Of a DNA stretch of 64,000 bases, positions 1 to 9,400 are shown one piece after another. This DNA is from NCEH01 sp002257205 (GTDB lineage Bacteria > Pseudomonadota > Alphaproteobacteria > Rhizobiales > Xanthobacteraceae). The stretch lies in the NCBI RefSeq assembly GCF_043195105.1, contig NZ_JBAFWO010000002.1; one strand, written 5' to 3'. Within the stretch, counting starts at the first letter, position 1, and every line of letters begins with the position of its first letter. Below the pieces are notes generated by a model. That model was given only the letters and a program-made list of their open reading frames with translations, was not told where the DNA came from and ran no database searches. Made by a program: the position numbers and the translations under genes.

Positions 1-446
1 ACCTTGAGATTGCGCCAGTTGCGCCCTGCCACCACCTCGCGCCCGATCACCAGCCCGAGGACCAGCAGAAAGCCGGCATCAATGGCGAAGGCCGGGATCC
101 ATCCGATCCGCGCCGAGAGAAACACCGCGATGCGCCCGGCTAGCCACACCGCCGCCAGGGCGATCAGGGGACGGCCCGCCACCGGCAGGCGTCCGGTCCA
201 GTTCGGCACCGCGGTGAGCAGGAAGCCGGCGACGACGGCGGCACCGAAGCCGTAGACCATTTCATGGACGTGCCAATCCTGCGGCGAGAAGGCGGTGGGA
301 ATCGTGATCTCGCCAGTAAAGAATGGGGGCCAGATGGCGATGGCCGCCACCGCCCAGAGCCCACCGGCGAGGAAGAAAGGCCGGAAGCCCCGGCTCCAGA
401 GGGGCGCGCCCTCGTACGCCCGGCGCGCCTGCGCGGTCCGTTTCAT
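1..446 (-). CDS. nnrS: NnrS family membrane protein (partial, C-terminus beyond window)
   Basis: NnrS proteins are polytopic haem- and copper-containing inner-membrane proteins that protect denitrifiers from nitric oxide stress. The visible 148 residues begin MKRTAQARRAYEGAPLWSRG and continue with the family hallmark RPFFLAGGLWA and then DWHVHEMVYGFG, whose His residues are typical of the family. Hydrophobic segments follow. An AAAGGG ribosome site sits 8 bases before the ATG at 446. The gene is the last visible member of the nar/moa operon, right after a decayed membrane-protein gene, so co-expression under anaerobic nitrate conditions is likely. The 3' end is missing only because of the window edge. 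Confidence 0.85.
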   Translation of the reverse strand, partial: MKRTAQARRAYEGAPLWSRGFRPFFLAGGLWAVAAIAIWPPFFTGEITIPTAFSPQDWHVHEMVYGFGAAVVAGFLLTAVPNWTGRLPVAGRPLIALAAVWLAGRIAVFLSARIGWIPAFAIDAGFLLVLGLVIGREVVAGRNWRNLK

Positions 447-697
447 GCGCCAAGCCCTTTCATGGCAAGAATAGCCCGTGGGCGCCCGCGACCGCGCCGA
501 GTACCGTTAAGCCCGGCACCGGCCAGCAAAACCACGTGGATCAGGCCGGTGTTCAGTAGAGAGGCCTGCGGTTGCGTCCACATCCCCTGCTCGACGCGGC
601 GATGGAGCAATGGCACCAGCGTGAAGAAGGCGAGGCCGCCGATCCCGTGGATTACGGCGATCACGTGCAGCGCACGGGCGATGGCGACATCATCCAT
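443..697 (-). pseudogene. Decayed small membrane protein gene in the nar operon
   Basis: The frame starts MDDVAIARALHVIAVIHGIG, like proteins of about 150 residues with several membrane helices that I recall from such clusters. After about 30 residues it jumps to what looks like the C-terminal part (LLHRRVEQG...HVVLLAGAG), as if the middle had been deleted. It then runs out of frame: the annotated frame ends NGTRRGRGRPRAI..., whereas shifting by one base near 510-516 gives TVLGAVAGAHGLFLP and a stop at 460-462, a far more natural ending. I read this as an internal deletion plus a frameshift, or a sequencing error for the latter. It overlaps the end of mogA by 8 bases. The family identification is from memory and is not certain. 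Confidence 0.6.
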
Positions 698-1229
698 TAC
701 GGCTCTCTGATCCCGGGCGGAACGCCGCGACCACGGCGGGATGGGTCTCGATGCGGCCCGCGCCGATGAGATCAAGGGCATAGGGCACGGCGGGAAACAC
801 CGCGCTCAGGCAGGTGGCGATGGCGGCGGGCTTGCCCGGCAGGTTGACGATGAGCGTCGTGCCCCGCACCCCAGCGGTCTGGCGCGACAGGATGGCGGTG
901 GGCACCTCCTTCAGGCTCGCCCGGCGCATGACCTCGCCGAACCCTGGAAGCTCCTTTTCGAACACAAGGCGCATCGCCTCGGGCGTGAGGTCGCGCGGCG
1001 CGGGGCCGGTGCCGCCGGAAGTGAGGACGAGGTCGAGCCGCTCCTCATCCGCCATATGCACCAGGGCCGCGCGCACGCTTTCGACCCCGTCGGGGATCAC
1101 CCGGCGCACCGGGTTCCAGGGTGATGAGATGGCGTGGGCGAGCCATTCCTCCATGGCCGGACCGGCGCGGTCGGCATAGTCGCCTCGGCTGGCCCGGTCG
1201 GAGATGGTGAGGATGCCGATGCGCACCAT
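690..1229 (-). CDS. mogA: Molybdopterin adenylyltransferase (MogA/MoaB family)
   Basis: The enzyme adenylylates molybdopterin, activating it for molybdate insertion in molybdenum cofactor synthesis in the cytoplasm. The 179 residues carry the family landmarks GILTISDRASRGDYADRAGP near the N-terminus, LVLTSGGTGPAPRDLTPEA in the middle and a C-terminal TTLIVNLPGKPAAI segment. Length and motif order fit MogA; separating MogA from MoaB needs a tree. It lies 3 bases downstream of moaA, so cofactor supply is coupled to production of the Mo-containing nitrate reductase. Confidence 0.88.
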   Translation of the reverse strand: MVRIGILTISDRASRGDYADRAGPAMEEWLAHAISSPWNPVRRVIPDGVESVRAALVHMADEERLDLVLTSGGTGPAPRDLTPEAMRLVFEKELPGFGEVMRRASLKEVPTAILSRQTAGVRGTTLIVNLPGKPAAIATCLSAVFPAVPYALDLIGAGRIETHPAVVAAFRPGSESRNG

Positions 1230-1232
1230 GGC

Positions 1233-2234
1233 TCAGCCTCCCAGCACCGACATGTGCCGCGCCGTTGCCGGTGCGCCATTGCGGGCGATTTCGAAATCGT
1301 GGCCGCGCGGCTTGCCCCGGATGCCGGCATCGATGGCGGCGTGGAGGGCGTCGTCGCCTTCCGAGGCCCGCAGCGGCGCGCGCAGATCGACCTGCGCCTC
1401 CTGCCCCAGGCAGGTGTAGAGCACGCCCTTGGCGCTGACCCGCACCCGGTTGCAGGTCTCGCAGAAGCTATGTGTGAGCGGTGTGATGAATCCGATGCGT
1501 CCCCCGGTCTCGCCGACCCGCGCGTAGCGCGCCGGCCCGCCGGTGCGCTCGCAGGTGTCGGTCAGCGTCCAGCGCTGTTCGATGATGCGCCGCAGGTCGC
1601 TGAGCGGCAGATATTGTTCGGTCCGGTCCTCGCCCACATCTCCGAGCGGCATGGTCTCGATCAGGGTCAGGTCCATGCCGCGCCCGTGGGCAAAAGCGAT
1701 GAGATCATGGATCTCGGCTTCCGTGCTGCCCTTCAGCGCCACGGCGTTCAGCTTCACCTTGAGCCCGGCCGCCTGCGCCGCCAGCAGCCCCTCCATCACC
1801 ACGCCCAGGGTGCCGCGGCGGGTGATGGCGCGGAAGCGGGCGGCATCCAGCGTGTCGAGGGAGACGTTGATCCGGCGCACGCCGGCGCGGGCCAGCGCAT
1901 CCGCATGGCGCGCCAGGAGGCTGGCGTTGGTGGTGAGCGTCAATTCCTTCAGCCGTCCGGTCGTCAGATGGCGGGAGAGGTTGGCGACCAGATCGAGCAC
2001 GCCCTTGCGCACCAGCGGTTCGCCGCCGGTGAGGCGGATCTTCGAGACGCCGCGGGCGATGAAGGCGGAGGCGAGGCGATCCAGTTCCTCAAGGGTCAGC
2101 AATTCGTTGCGCGGCAGAAAGGTCATGTCTTCCGACATGCAATAGATGCAGCGCAGGTCGCAGCGATCGGTGACCGAGAGTCGCAGATAGCTGATCCGTC
2201 GCCCGAAGGTATCGACGAGGCCGCAGCGTGTCAT
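1233..2234 (-). CDS. moaA: GTP 3',8-cyclase MoaA
   Basis: This radical SAM enzyme catalyses the first step of molybdenum cofactor synthesis, cyclising GTP with MoaC. The 333-residue product has the radical SAM cluster motif CDLRCIYC (Cys25, Cys29, Cys32), the SAM-binding TGGEPLVRKG, and the second-cluster motif FCETCNRVRV with a further Cys in LYTCLG. It ends in the characteristic GG. The start overlaps the preceding small ORF by ATGA. Its place in the nar operon suggests a dedicated cofactor supply for NarG. No moaC, moaD, moaE or moeA is visible here. Confidence 0.95.
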   Translation of the reverse strand: MTRCGLVDTFGRRISYLRLSVTDRCDLRCIYCMSEDMTFLPRNELLTLEELDRLASAFIARGVSKIRLTGGEPLVRKGVLDLVANLSRHLTTGRLKELTLTTNASLLARHADALARAGVRRINVSLDTLDAARFRAITRRGTLGVVMEGLLAAQAAGLKVKLNAVALKGSTEAEIHDLIAFAHGRGMDLTLIETMPLGDVGEDRTEQYLPLSDLRRIIEQRWTLTDTCERTGGPARYARVGETGGRIGFITPLTHSFCETCNRVRVSAKGVLYTCLGQEAQVDLRAPLRASEGDDALHAAIDAGIRGKPRGHDFEIARNGAPATARHMSVLGG

Positions 2235-2512
2235 GCGGTGCCCTCCGGCAAAGCTGCGGACAGGATGGCACGGACGGCGGCGAGGCCGGGATCCTCGGCT
2301 CGGTTCATGATGCCGATGAGCTGAACGAACTGCTCATCGCTCGCCGCATCCAGGAAATTCCGCAACAAGGCGGCCATCACCTCCCAGGGCGCACGGCCAT
2401 CGGCTTGGGCGGCTGCCGCGAGCCGGGCCGAGAGGTCCGGGCCATCAAGGGCGGAGAGAACGCGCGCCGAGACCGCAGGGTCGTCGAGCGCCGCGATGAG
2501 CACGCCGAGCAT
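2231..2512 (-). CDS. Small uncharacterised protein of the nar operon
   Basis: A 93-residue, acidic, Ala/Leu-rich soluble protein, apparently all helical, with no signal peptide, membrane segment or metal motif. I do not recognise a named family. Coding status is supported by a GGGAAGG ribosome site just before the ATG, a 9-base gap from the peptidyl-prolyl isomerase gene and an ATGA overlap with moaA. It is thus embedded in a translationally coupled nar/moa operon. A role in nitrate reductase maturation is only inference from position. Confidence 0.7.
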   Translation of the reverse strand: MLGVLIAALDDPAVSARVLSALDGPDLSARLAAAAQADGRAPWEVMAALLRNFLDAASDEQFVQLIGIMNRAEDPGLAAVRAILSAALPEGTA

Positions 2513-2521
2513 GGCCTTCCC

Positions 2522-3427
2522 CTATTGCACGAGGGGCGTGTCGGCGCCGCCGAGCACGATGCCCTTGATGTCGGCTCGGCCCACCAGCAGCGAAACGTAC
2601 TGGGCATGGGCCGCATGGGTCACATGGTCTTCCAGATAGGCCGCGATCCGCTCTCGCACGGCCTCGAAGGGCAGTTGTCGCCCCGCGATGCACCGATGCA
2701 TGCGAATGAGATGGACCCCGTAGCGGGTTTCCACCGGGCCGGACATCTGGCCGGCCGACAGAGCGGCAAGCGCCACCTGGAACTCCGGCGTGGTGTCGCC
2801 CGGACCGATCTGGCCGAGGCTCCCGCCGACCGCCGCCGACGGGCAATCGGAATGCGCCCGTGCCAAGGCGCCAAATCGCTCGGGCGCGGCCGCAAGCTCG
2901 GACGCCAGCAGCCCCGCCTTCTCCCGCGCGGCGGCAAAGGTCACCGGATCGTCGCGGCGGGCGGCGCACAGGATGTGGTCCACCTCCCACAGCGGCGGCG
3001 AGACAAAGCGCCGAAGGTTCTGGCCATAGAAGCGCTCCAGAGCCGCCGCGTCGGCAACCGGCGTGCGCACTTCCTGCTCCAGCAGCGCACGCATCAGCGC
3101 CTCTTCCTCGGTCTCGCGCCGGCCGGCGGTGTCCAGCTTCGGTTCGGCCTCGATGTCCAGCCGCCGGGCCTCCTGGAGCAGAAGCTCGCGGATGACCAGG
3201 GCGCGGGTAGCTGCAGTCCACCCCTCGGCCGGCGTGCGCGCCGGGGTGTTCTGCACCTCGGCGGCGATCGCCTTGCGGGAGACGGGCACGCCGTTGACGC
3301 TGACGGCAGGCATGGACACGGGCTCCCTGGATGGCGCCGTCGCCCGCTGCGCGGGGGCATGGGTGTGGGGATGTTCGTGCTCGGCGGCGGCGCGGTTGGC
3401 GCCGTGATCGACAATCAGCGTGACCAT
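2522..3427 (-). CDS. Parvulin-type peptidyl-prolyl cis-trans isomerase (NifM/PpiC-like)
   Basis: About 301 residues. A His-rich N-terminal stretch (HEHPHTHAP) precedes a helical SurA-N-like region and a parvulin (rotamase) domain around residues 135-240, with typical stretches VDHILCAARR, ARAHSDCPSAAVGGSLG and VETRYGVHLIRMHR. No signal peptide is seen, so it probably acts in the cytoplasm, plausibly helping fold or mature NarGHI. The ATG at 3427 has a GGGGGA site 9 bases upstream and is preferred. An in-frame ATG at 3436 that overlaps the narI stop (ATGA) is possible. A PPIase in this position is a recurrent feature of alphaproteobacterial nar operons. Confidence 0.85.
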   Translation of the reverse strand: MVTLIVDHGANRAAAEHEHPHTHAPAQRATAPSREPVSMPAVSVNGVPVSRKAIAAEVQNTPARTPAEGWTAATRALVIRELLLQEARRLDIEAEPKLDTAGRRETEEEALMRALLEQEVRTPVADAAALERFYGQNLRRFVSPPLWEVDHILCAARRDDPVTFAAAREKAGLLASELAAAPERFGALARAHSDCPSAAVGGSLGQIGPGDTTPEFQVALAALSAGQMSGPVETRYGVHLIRMHRCIAGRQLPFEAVRERIAAYLEDHVTHAAHAQYVSLLVGRADIKGIVLGGADTPLVQ

Positions 3428-3432
3428 GGCTC

Positions 3433-4218
3433 TCATTCCCCCCGCTGCCGGGCCGGATAGATCGGCACCGGGCGCACGGCGATGGTTGCGGCAGGATGAT
3501 GGGCTTGCGCGGTCTCGCGTCCCCGCCAATGGGTGAAACGCGTGCGCACCACCTGGTAGCCAGGACGGCCGAGATACCAGATCGGCGCGCTCCACACGTG
3601 CACCAGCCGGGTGAAGGGGAAGACCAGGAAGAGGGTCATCCCGAGCAGCAAGTGGGCCTTGAAGATGGGGTTCACGTCGGACACATAGGCCGCCGCCGAC
3701 GGCTGCAATGTCAGGATGCCTTGGGCCCAGTTCATGAATTTCACCATCTCGTGGCCGTCCATGTGGCCCAGCGAGACGAAGATGGTGGAGAGCCCCAGGG
3801 TGAGCTGCGCCCAGAGGAGCAGCAGGATCGCGGTGTCGCCGAAGCTCGACGTCGCGCGGATGCGCGGGTCGAACAACCGGCGATGGGCGAGCAGGGCGAA
3901 GCCGATAAAACAGGCGAGGCCGGCGATACCGCCCACGGTTATGGCCAGCCCCTGCTTGAAGGAATGGCTGACGCCCAGCATGTCGAACACCCAGATCGGC
4001 GTCAGCAGCCCCACCGCGTGACCGGCAAAAATCAGCAGGATGCCCACATGGAACAGGTTCGAGCCGAGGCGCAATTGCTTGCGTCGCAGAAGCTGGGAGG
4101 AGCCGGTCTTCCAGGTGTACTGCTCGCGGTCGAAGCGGATCAGGCTGCCCAGCAGGAACACGGTGAGGCACAGGTAAGGGTACCAGCCGAAGAGTGCGGA
4201 ATTGATGGCTGTGGACAT
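3433..4218 (-). CDS. narI: Respiratory nitrate reductase gamma subunit (cytochrome b)
   Basis: This membrane dihaem b subunit takes electrons from quinol and passes them to NarH. The 261-residue product has five hydrophobic helices. Its likely haem ligands are His57 and His67 (SNLFHVGILLIFAGHAVG) and His189 and His207 (FKAHLLLGM, TRLVHVWS), matching the NarI pattern. The C-terminus carries a longer tail than E. coli NarI (about 225 residues). It lies 12 bases after narJ and overlaps the next gene's upstream ATG. Confidence 0.96.
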   Translation of the reverse strand: MSTAINSALFGWYPYLCLTVFLLGSLIRFDREQYTWKTGSSQLLRRKQLRLGSNLFHVGILLIFAGHAVGLLTPIWVFDMLGVSHSFKQGLAITVGGIAGLACFIGFALLAHRRLFDPRIRATSSFGDTAILLLLWAQLTLGLSTIFVSLGHMDGHEMVKFMNWAQGILTLQPSAAAYVSDVNPIFKAHLLLGMTLFLVFPFTRLVHVWSAPIWYLGRPGYQVVRTRFTHWRGRETAQAHHPAATIAVRPVPIYPARQRGE

Positions 4219-4230
4219 GGTGCGTCTCCC

Positions 4231-4938
4231 TCAGGCGGTGACAGTGCGCGCGTCCCGCGCGCCGGCGCGGATCTGGGTGCGCAGGCGATCGACGGAGCAG
4301 CCGTCGAGGGCTTCGCCGGGGCCGAACACCACGGCGGATTCCTCCCAGGCGGCGTCCAGCGCAGCGAGATCGTCGATCTCCGGCACGCAGGGCGTGGTCG
4401 GGTCCAGGACCATGGGCGGCGCTCCGGCCGCGGCACGAATGGCCGCAAACACCGCCGCGTAGGGCGTTCCGCGCTTGGTAAGCCGTTCTTCAAGAGTGGC
4501 GAGGATGTGATCGGTATCCGCGAGCAGCCCGCGCGCCTCCGCGCGGGGCCGGGTGGCCACATATTCCAGGAACAACGGCAGGTAGTCGGGCAGTTCGTTG
4601 GCCGCCAGCATCATGCCACCGGCATCGTAGAGCCCGGCCAGGTCCACCATGGCCTGGCCCCGGTCGCGGCTCTCGCCATGCACGTGCTCGAACAGGTGCA
4701 GCGACAATTTTCGGGTCCGGTCGAACAGGTCCACATACCGCGCCTGCAACTCGTAAAGGTCGAGCGTGCGCAGGTCGTTCAGCAGCGGTGTCAGGGCCGC
4801 ATGGCGCCGCGCATCGAGGAGGCCCTCGGCGGCGAGCGCCGCGTCGATCTCGCAGACGGCGTCCACCAGCGGCGCGCCGGGATAGACCAGCAGCGCCGAC
4901 AGGGCCTTGAAGGTGATGGACTCAAGGGCGGCGGTCAT
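4231..4938 (-). CDS. narJ: Nitrate reductase assembly chaperone NarJ
   Basis: NarJ is a cytoplasmic chaperone that binds apo-NarG and permits molybdenum cofactor insertion and membrane docking. The 235-residue protein shows the TorD/NarJ-type features LSALLVYPG, LQARYVDLFDRTRKLSLHLF and HVHGESRDRGQAMVDLAGLY, followed by NELPDYLPLFLEYV. Translation starts at the ATG in a TGATG overlap with the narH stop. The upstream in-frame extension into narH is not native. It shows no metal-binding motifs, as expected. Confidence 0.95.
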   Translation of the reverse strand: MTAALESITFKALSALLVYPGAPLVDAVCEIDAALAAEGLLDARRHAALTPLLNDLRTLDLYELQARYVDLFDRTRKLSLHLFEHVHGESRDRGQAMVDLAGLYDAGGMMLAANELPDYLPLFLEYVATRPRAEARGLLADTDHILATLEERLTKRGTPYAAVFAAIRAAAGAPPMVLDPTTPCVPEIDDLAALDAAWEESAVVFGPGEALDGCSVDRLRTQIRAGARDARTVTA

Positions 4939-6464
4939 CACACGATCTCCATCGGGTTCGTGGGCTGCTTGGCCTGCCTGGTGCCGAACAGATTTGTCTC
5001 CGACGTGCCGCCGGAGCAGCCGTTGCCGAAGGAGAAGCCGCAGGAACCGCGCAGATCCTGGGCGTCTTCGCTCCATTCGCGGTGGGCGGTGGGGATGACG
5101 AAGCGATCCTCGTAGTTGGCGATTGCCATCACCTGGTACATCTCCTCGATGGCCGCGCCGGTGAGCCCTACCTCGGCGGCGATCCGCTCGTCGAGGCGGC
5201 CATCCACCGTCTTGGCCCGCATGTAGCCGCGCATGGCCAGCATGCGCTCAAGGGCCAGCGCCACCGGCTCCTCGTCGCCGGCGGTGAGCAGATTGGCGAG
5301 ATATTGCAGCGGGATGCGCAGGGAGCGCACGTCCGGCATGTCGCCATTGACGCCCATCTTGCCCGCGGCCGCCGCCGACTGGATCGGCGACAGCGGCGGC
5401 ACGTACCATACCATGGGCAAGGTGCGGTATTCGGGATGCAGCGGGAAGGCGATCTTCCACTCCATCGCCATCTTCCACACCGGCGAACGCTGGGCCGCGT
5501 CCAGCCAGGCTTCCGGCACGCCGTCCGCCCGCGCCTGGGCGATCACCGCCGGATCCTTCGGATCGAGAAACAGCTTGAGCTGCGCCTCGTAGAGGTCCTT
5601 CTCGTCCGGCACGCTGGCGGCGGCTTCAATGCCGTCGGCATCGTAGAGCACCACGCCCAGATAGCGGATGCGCCCCACGCAGGTTTCCGAGCAGACGGTC
5701 GGCTGGCCCGCCTCGATGCGCGGATAGCAGAAAATGCACTTCTCCGACTTTCCCGAAGACCAGTTGTAATAAACCTTCTTGTAGGGACAGCCGGAGACGC
5801 ACATGCGCCAGCCGCGGCACTTGTCCTGGTCGATGAGGACGATGCCGTCTTCCTCGCGCTTGTAGATGGCGCCGGAGGGGCACACCGCAGCGCAGGTCGG
5901 GTTCAGACAATGCTCGCACAGGCGCGGCAGATACATCATGAAGGTGTTTTCGAACTGGCCGTAGATTTCTTTCTGGATCCCCTCGAAATTCACGTCCTTG
6001 GCGCGCTTCTCGAATTCACCGCCAAGAATTTCCTCCCAGTTCGGGCCCCATTCGATCTTCTCCATGCGCTGTCCCGAGATGGCCGAACGGGGCCGCGCGG
6101 TGGGGAACGCCTTGGATTCTTTCGCGGTGTGCAAATGTTCGTAGTCGAAGGTGAAGGGCTCGTAATAGTCGTCGATCTCCGGAAGATCTGGGTTGGCGAA
6201 GATGTTGGCCAGAACGCGCCACTTGGCACCCATCTTAGGCTCGATGCGGCCGTTCTTCTTGCGTTGCCAGCCGCCGTTCCACTTTTTCTGGTTCTCCCAC
6301 TCGCGGGGATAACCGACGCCGGGCTTGGTCTCCACATTGTTGAACCAGGCGTATTCCACGCCTTCGCGGTTGGTCCAGACGTTCTTGCAGGTCACGGAGC
6401 AGGTATGGCAGCCGATGCACTTGTCGAGGTTCAGCACCATGGCGATCTGTGCGCGGATTTTCAT
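4938..6464 (-). CDS. narH: Respiratory nitrate reductase beta subunit (iron-sulfur)
   Basis: NarH relays electrons from NarI haem to NarG through four Fe-S clusters on the cytoplasmic face. In this 508-residue protein the Cys groups are complete: 16/19/22/26, 183/186/191/195, 216/222/226 and 243/246/258/262. Trp219 (CRGWRMC) replaces a Cys, the signature of the [3Fe-4S] cluster. Start overlaps the narG stop by ATGA. The sequence is very close to canonical NarH throughout. Confidence 0.97.
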   Translation of the reverse strand: MKIRAQIAMVLNLDKCIGCHTCSVTCKNVWTNREGVEYAWFNNVETKPGVGYPREWENQKKWNGGWQRKKNGRIEPKMGAKWRVLANIFANPDLPEIDDYYEPFTFDYEHLHTAKESKAFPTARPRSAISGQRMEKIEWGPNWEEILGGEFEKRAKDVNFEGIQKEIYGQFENTFMMYLPRLCEHCLNPTCAAVCPSGAIYKREEDGIVLIDQDKCRGWRMCVSGCPYKKVYYNWSSGKSEKCIFCYPRIEAGQPTVCSETCVGRIRYLGVVLYDADGIEAAASVPDEKDLYEAQLKLFLDPKDPAVIAQARADGVPEAWLDAAQRSPVWKMAMEWKIAFPLHPEYRTLPMVWYVPPLSPIQSAAAAGKMGVNGDMPDVRSLRIPLQYLANLLTAGDEEPVALALERMLAMRGYMRAKTVDGRLDERIAAEVGLTGAAIEEMYQVMAIANYEDRFVIPTAHREWSEDAQDLRGSCGFSFGNGCSGGTSETNLFGTRQAKQPTNPMEIV

Positions 6465-9400
6465 TGTGCAGCCTCCATCGGCAGGTGGGTGGTCAGCGGG
6501 CCTTCGAGCCAGTCCACTTCGGCCATCTTGCGGACGACGATGAATTCATCGCGGTTGGCGCCCACGGTGCCGTAATAGTTGAAACCATAGGCTTGCTGGG
6601 CGTAGCCGCCGATCATGTGGGTGGGCTTGAGCACCGTGCGGGTCACCGAATTATGGATGCCGCCGCGGTTGCCGGTGAGCTCGGAGCCCGGCGTATTCAC
6701 GATCTTTTCCTGGGCGTGATACATCATCATCATGCCCGCCTTGATGCGCTGGGACACCACCGCGCGGGCGGTCAGCGCCCCATTGATGTTGAAGACCTCG
6801 ACCCAGTCGTTATCGATGATGCCGCCGGCCTTGGCGTCCGTCTCCGAAATCCACACCACCGGGCCGCCGCGATTGAGCGTCAGCATCAGCAAATTGTCGG
6901 AATAAGTGGAGTGGATGCCCCATTTCTGGTGCGGGGTCAGGAAATTGAGGACGAGTTCCTTATTGCCGTTCGGCCGCAGATCCTTGACCCCGACAATGGT
7001 CTTCAGGTCCACCGGCGGCTTCCAGGTCACGAGGCCTTCGCCGAAGGCCCGCATCCACAGATGGTCCTGATAGAGCTGCTGGCGCCCGGTGAGCGTGCGC
7101 CAGGGGATCAACTCGTGGACATTGGTGTACCCGGCATTGTAGCAGACCTTCTCGCTCTCGATGCCGGACCAGGTGGGCGATGAGATGATCTTGCGCGGCT
7201 GGGCCTGAATATCGCGGAAGCGGATCTTCTCGTCCTCCTTGGCCAGCGCAAGATGGGCATGTTCGCGGCCTGTGGCCTTGGAGAGCGCCTCCCAGGCTTT
7301 CACCGCCACCTCGCCGTTGGTCTCCGGCGCCAGCATCAGGATGACTTCGGCGGCGTCGATGTCGGTCTCGATCTTCGGCAAGCCGTGGGCGGCGCCTTCG
7401 CCGCGTACCCCGTTCAGAGCGCCGAGGGCCGCGACCTCATGCTCCGTGTTCCAACTGATACCCTTGCCGCCATTGCCGGCCTTGGCGAGCAGAGGGCCGA
7501 GGGCGGTGAAGCGCGCATAGAGGTTGGGATAGTCGCGCGTGACGACGCTGATCGCCGGCATCGTCTTGCCGGGGATCGGCTCCACTTCGCCGCGCACCCA
7601 GTCCTTCACGTCGATGGCCTGCGCCATCTCGCCCGGCGTGTCGTGCAGGATCGGGGTGAGGACCACGTCCTCCTCCACGCCCAGGACCTCCTGCGACACC
7701 TGCGAGAAGACCTTGGCCAGGCCCTTGTAGATGTCCCAGTCGCTGCGCGCCTCCCAGGCCGGGTCCACCGCCGCCGAGAGCGGATGGATGAAGGGGTGCA
7801 TGTCGGAGGTGTTGAGGTCGTTCTTCTCGTACCAGGTGGCGGTGGGCAGGACGATGTCGGAATAGACGCAGGTGGTGGACATGCGGAAATCCAGCGTCAC
7901 CAGCAGGTCCAGCTTGCCTTGCGGCGCGGTCTCGTGCCAGGCCACCTCCTGGTTGCGGACCGCGCCTTCCGGGCCGAGATCCTTGCCCATGACGCCGTGC
8001 GTGGTGCCGAGCAGATGCTTGAGGAAGTATTCGTGCCCCTTGCCTGAAGATCCCAGGAGGTTCGAGCGCCACACGAACATGTTGCGCGGCCAGTTGGCCG
8101 GATCGTCCGGGTCGTGGCAGGACAGCTCCAGCTCGCCCGACTTGAGAGCCTGGACGACATAGTCCTTCAGCTCCAGGCCGGCGGTCTTGGCCTTGGTGGC
8201 AATCTCCAGCGGGTTCTGCTTGAGCTGGGGCGCGGAGGGCAGCCAGCCCATGCGTTCGGCACGCACATTGTAGTCGATGAAGCTCTGGCCCCAATCGCCC
8301 TCGGGCGCGGTGGGCGAGAGGATCTCCGCCGCCGTCAGGGTCTCGTAGCGCCACTGGTCGGTGTGGGCATAGAAGAACGAGGTGGAATTCATGTGCCGGG
8401 GCGGCTTGCTCCAGTCGAGCGCGAAGGCGAGCGGCTGCCAGCCGGTCTGCGGGCGCAGCTTCTCCTGCCCTACATAATGAGACCATCCCCCGCCGGACTG
8501 GCCGATGGCGCCCCAGAACACCAGGAGATTGATGATCCCCCGGTAGGCCATGTCCATGTGGTACCAGTGGTTGATGCCGGCGCCCAGGATCACCATGGAG
8601 CGGCCGTTGGTCTTCTCCGCATTGGTTGCGAACTCGCGGGCCACCGTGATGATGGCGTCTCGCTTCACGCCGGTGATGCGTTCCGCCCAAGCGGGCGTGA
8701 AGGGCACGTCGTCGTCATAGCTTCGGGCCACGTGGTCGCCGCCGAAGCCGCGGTCGAGGCCGTAATTGGCCATCATCAGGTCGAACACCGTGGCGACCGT
8801 GATGCTGGAGCCATCCGCCGCGGCAAGGGTGCGCACCGGCACGTTGCGGGTGAGGATCTCGCCATGCTGGGTCGCGACGAAATGCTCGGTGGCGCGGCCG
8901 CCGAAATAGGGGAAGTCCACCGCGGCGATGTCGGCCCCCGCGCCGGCCAGGCTCAGCTTAAGGCGCGTGTCAGCGCCGCTGCCGTCCCTCTCTTCCAGGT
9001 TCCATTTGGCACTCTCATCCCAGCGAAAGCCAACCGAGCCGTGCGGCGCGACCAGTGCACCGGAAATCTCGTCAATCGCCACGGTCTTCCAATCAGGATT
9101 CCGGTCCTCGCCGAGGCCGCCGTCGAGATCGGAGGCGCGCAGCATCCGTTCCGGCACCAGACGGCCGTCCCGCGCCACGAGGCGCACCAGGAACGGCATG
9201 TCGGAATAGCGCCGGATATAGTCTTCGAAATAGGCCGCCTGCCGGTCGAGGTGATATTCCCGCAGGATCACATGGCCCATGGCGAGCGCCAGGGCGGCGT
9301 CGGTGCCCTGCTTGGGATTGAGCCAGATGTCGGCGAACTTGGTCGCCTCGGCATAGTCGGGGCTGACGACGGCGCTCTTGGTGCCCTTGTAGCGCACCTC

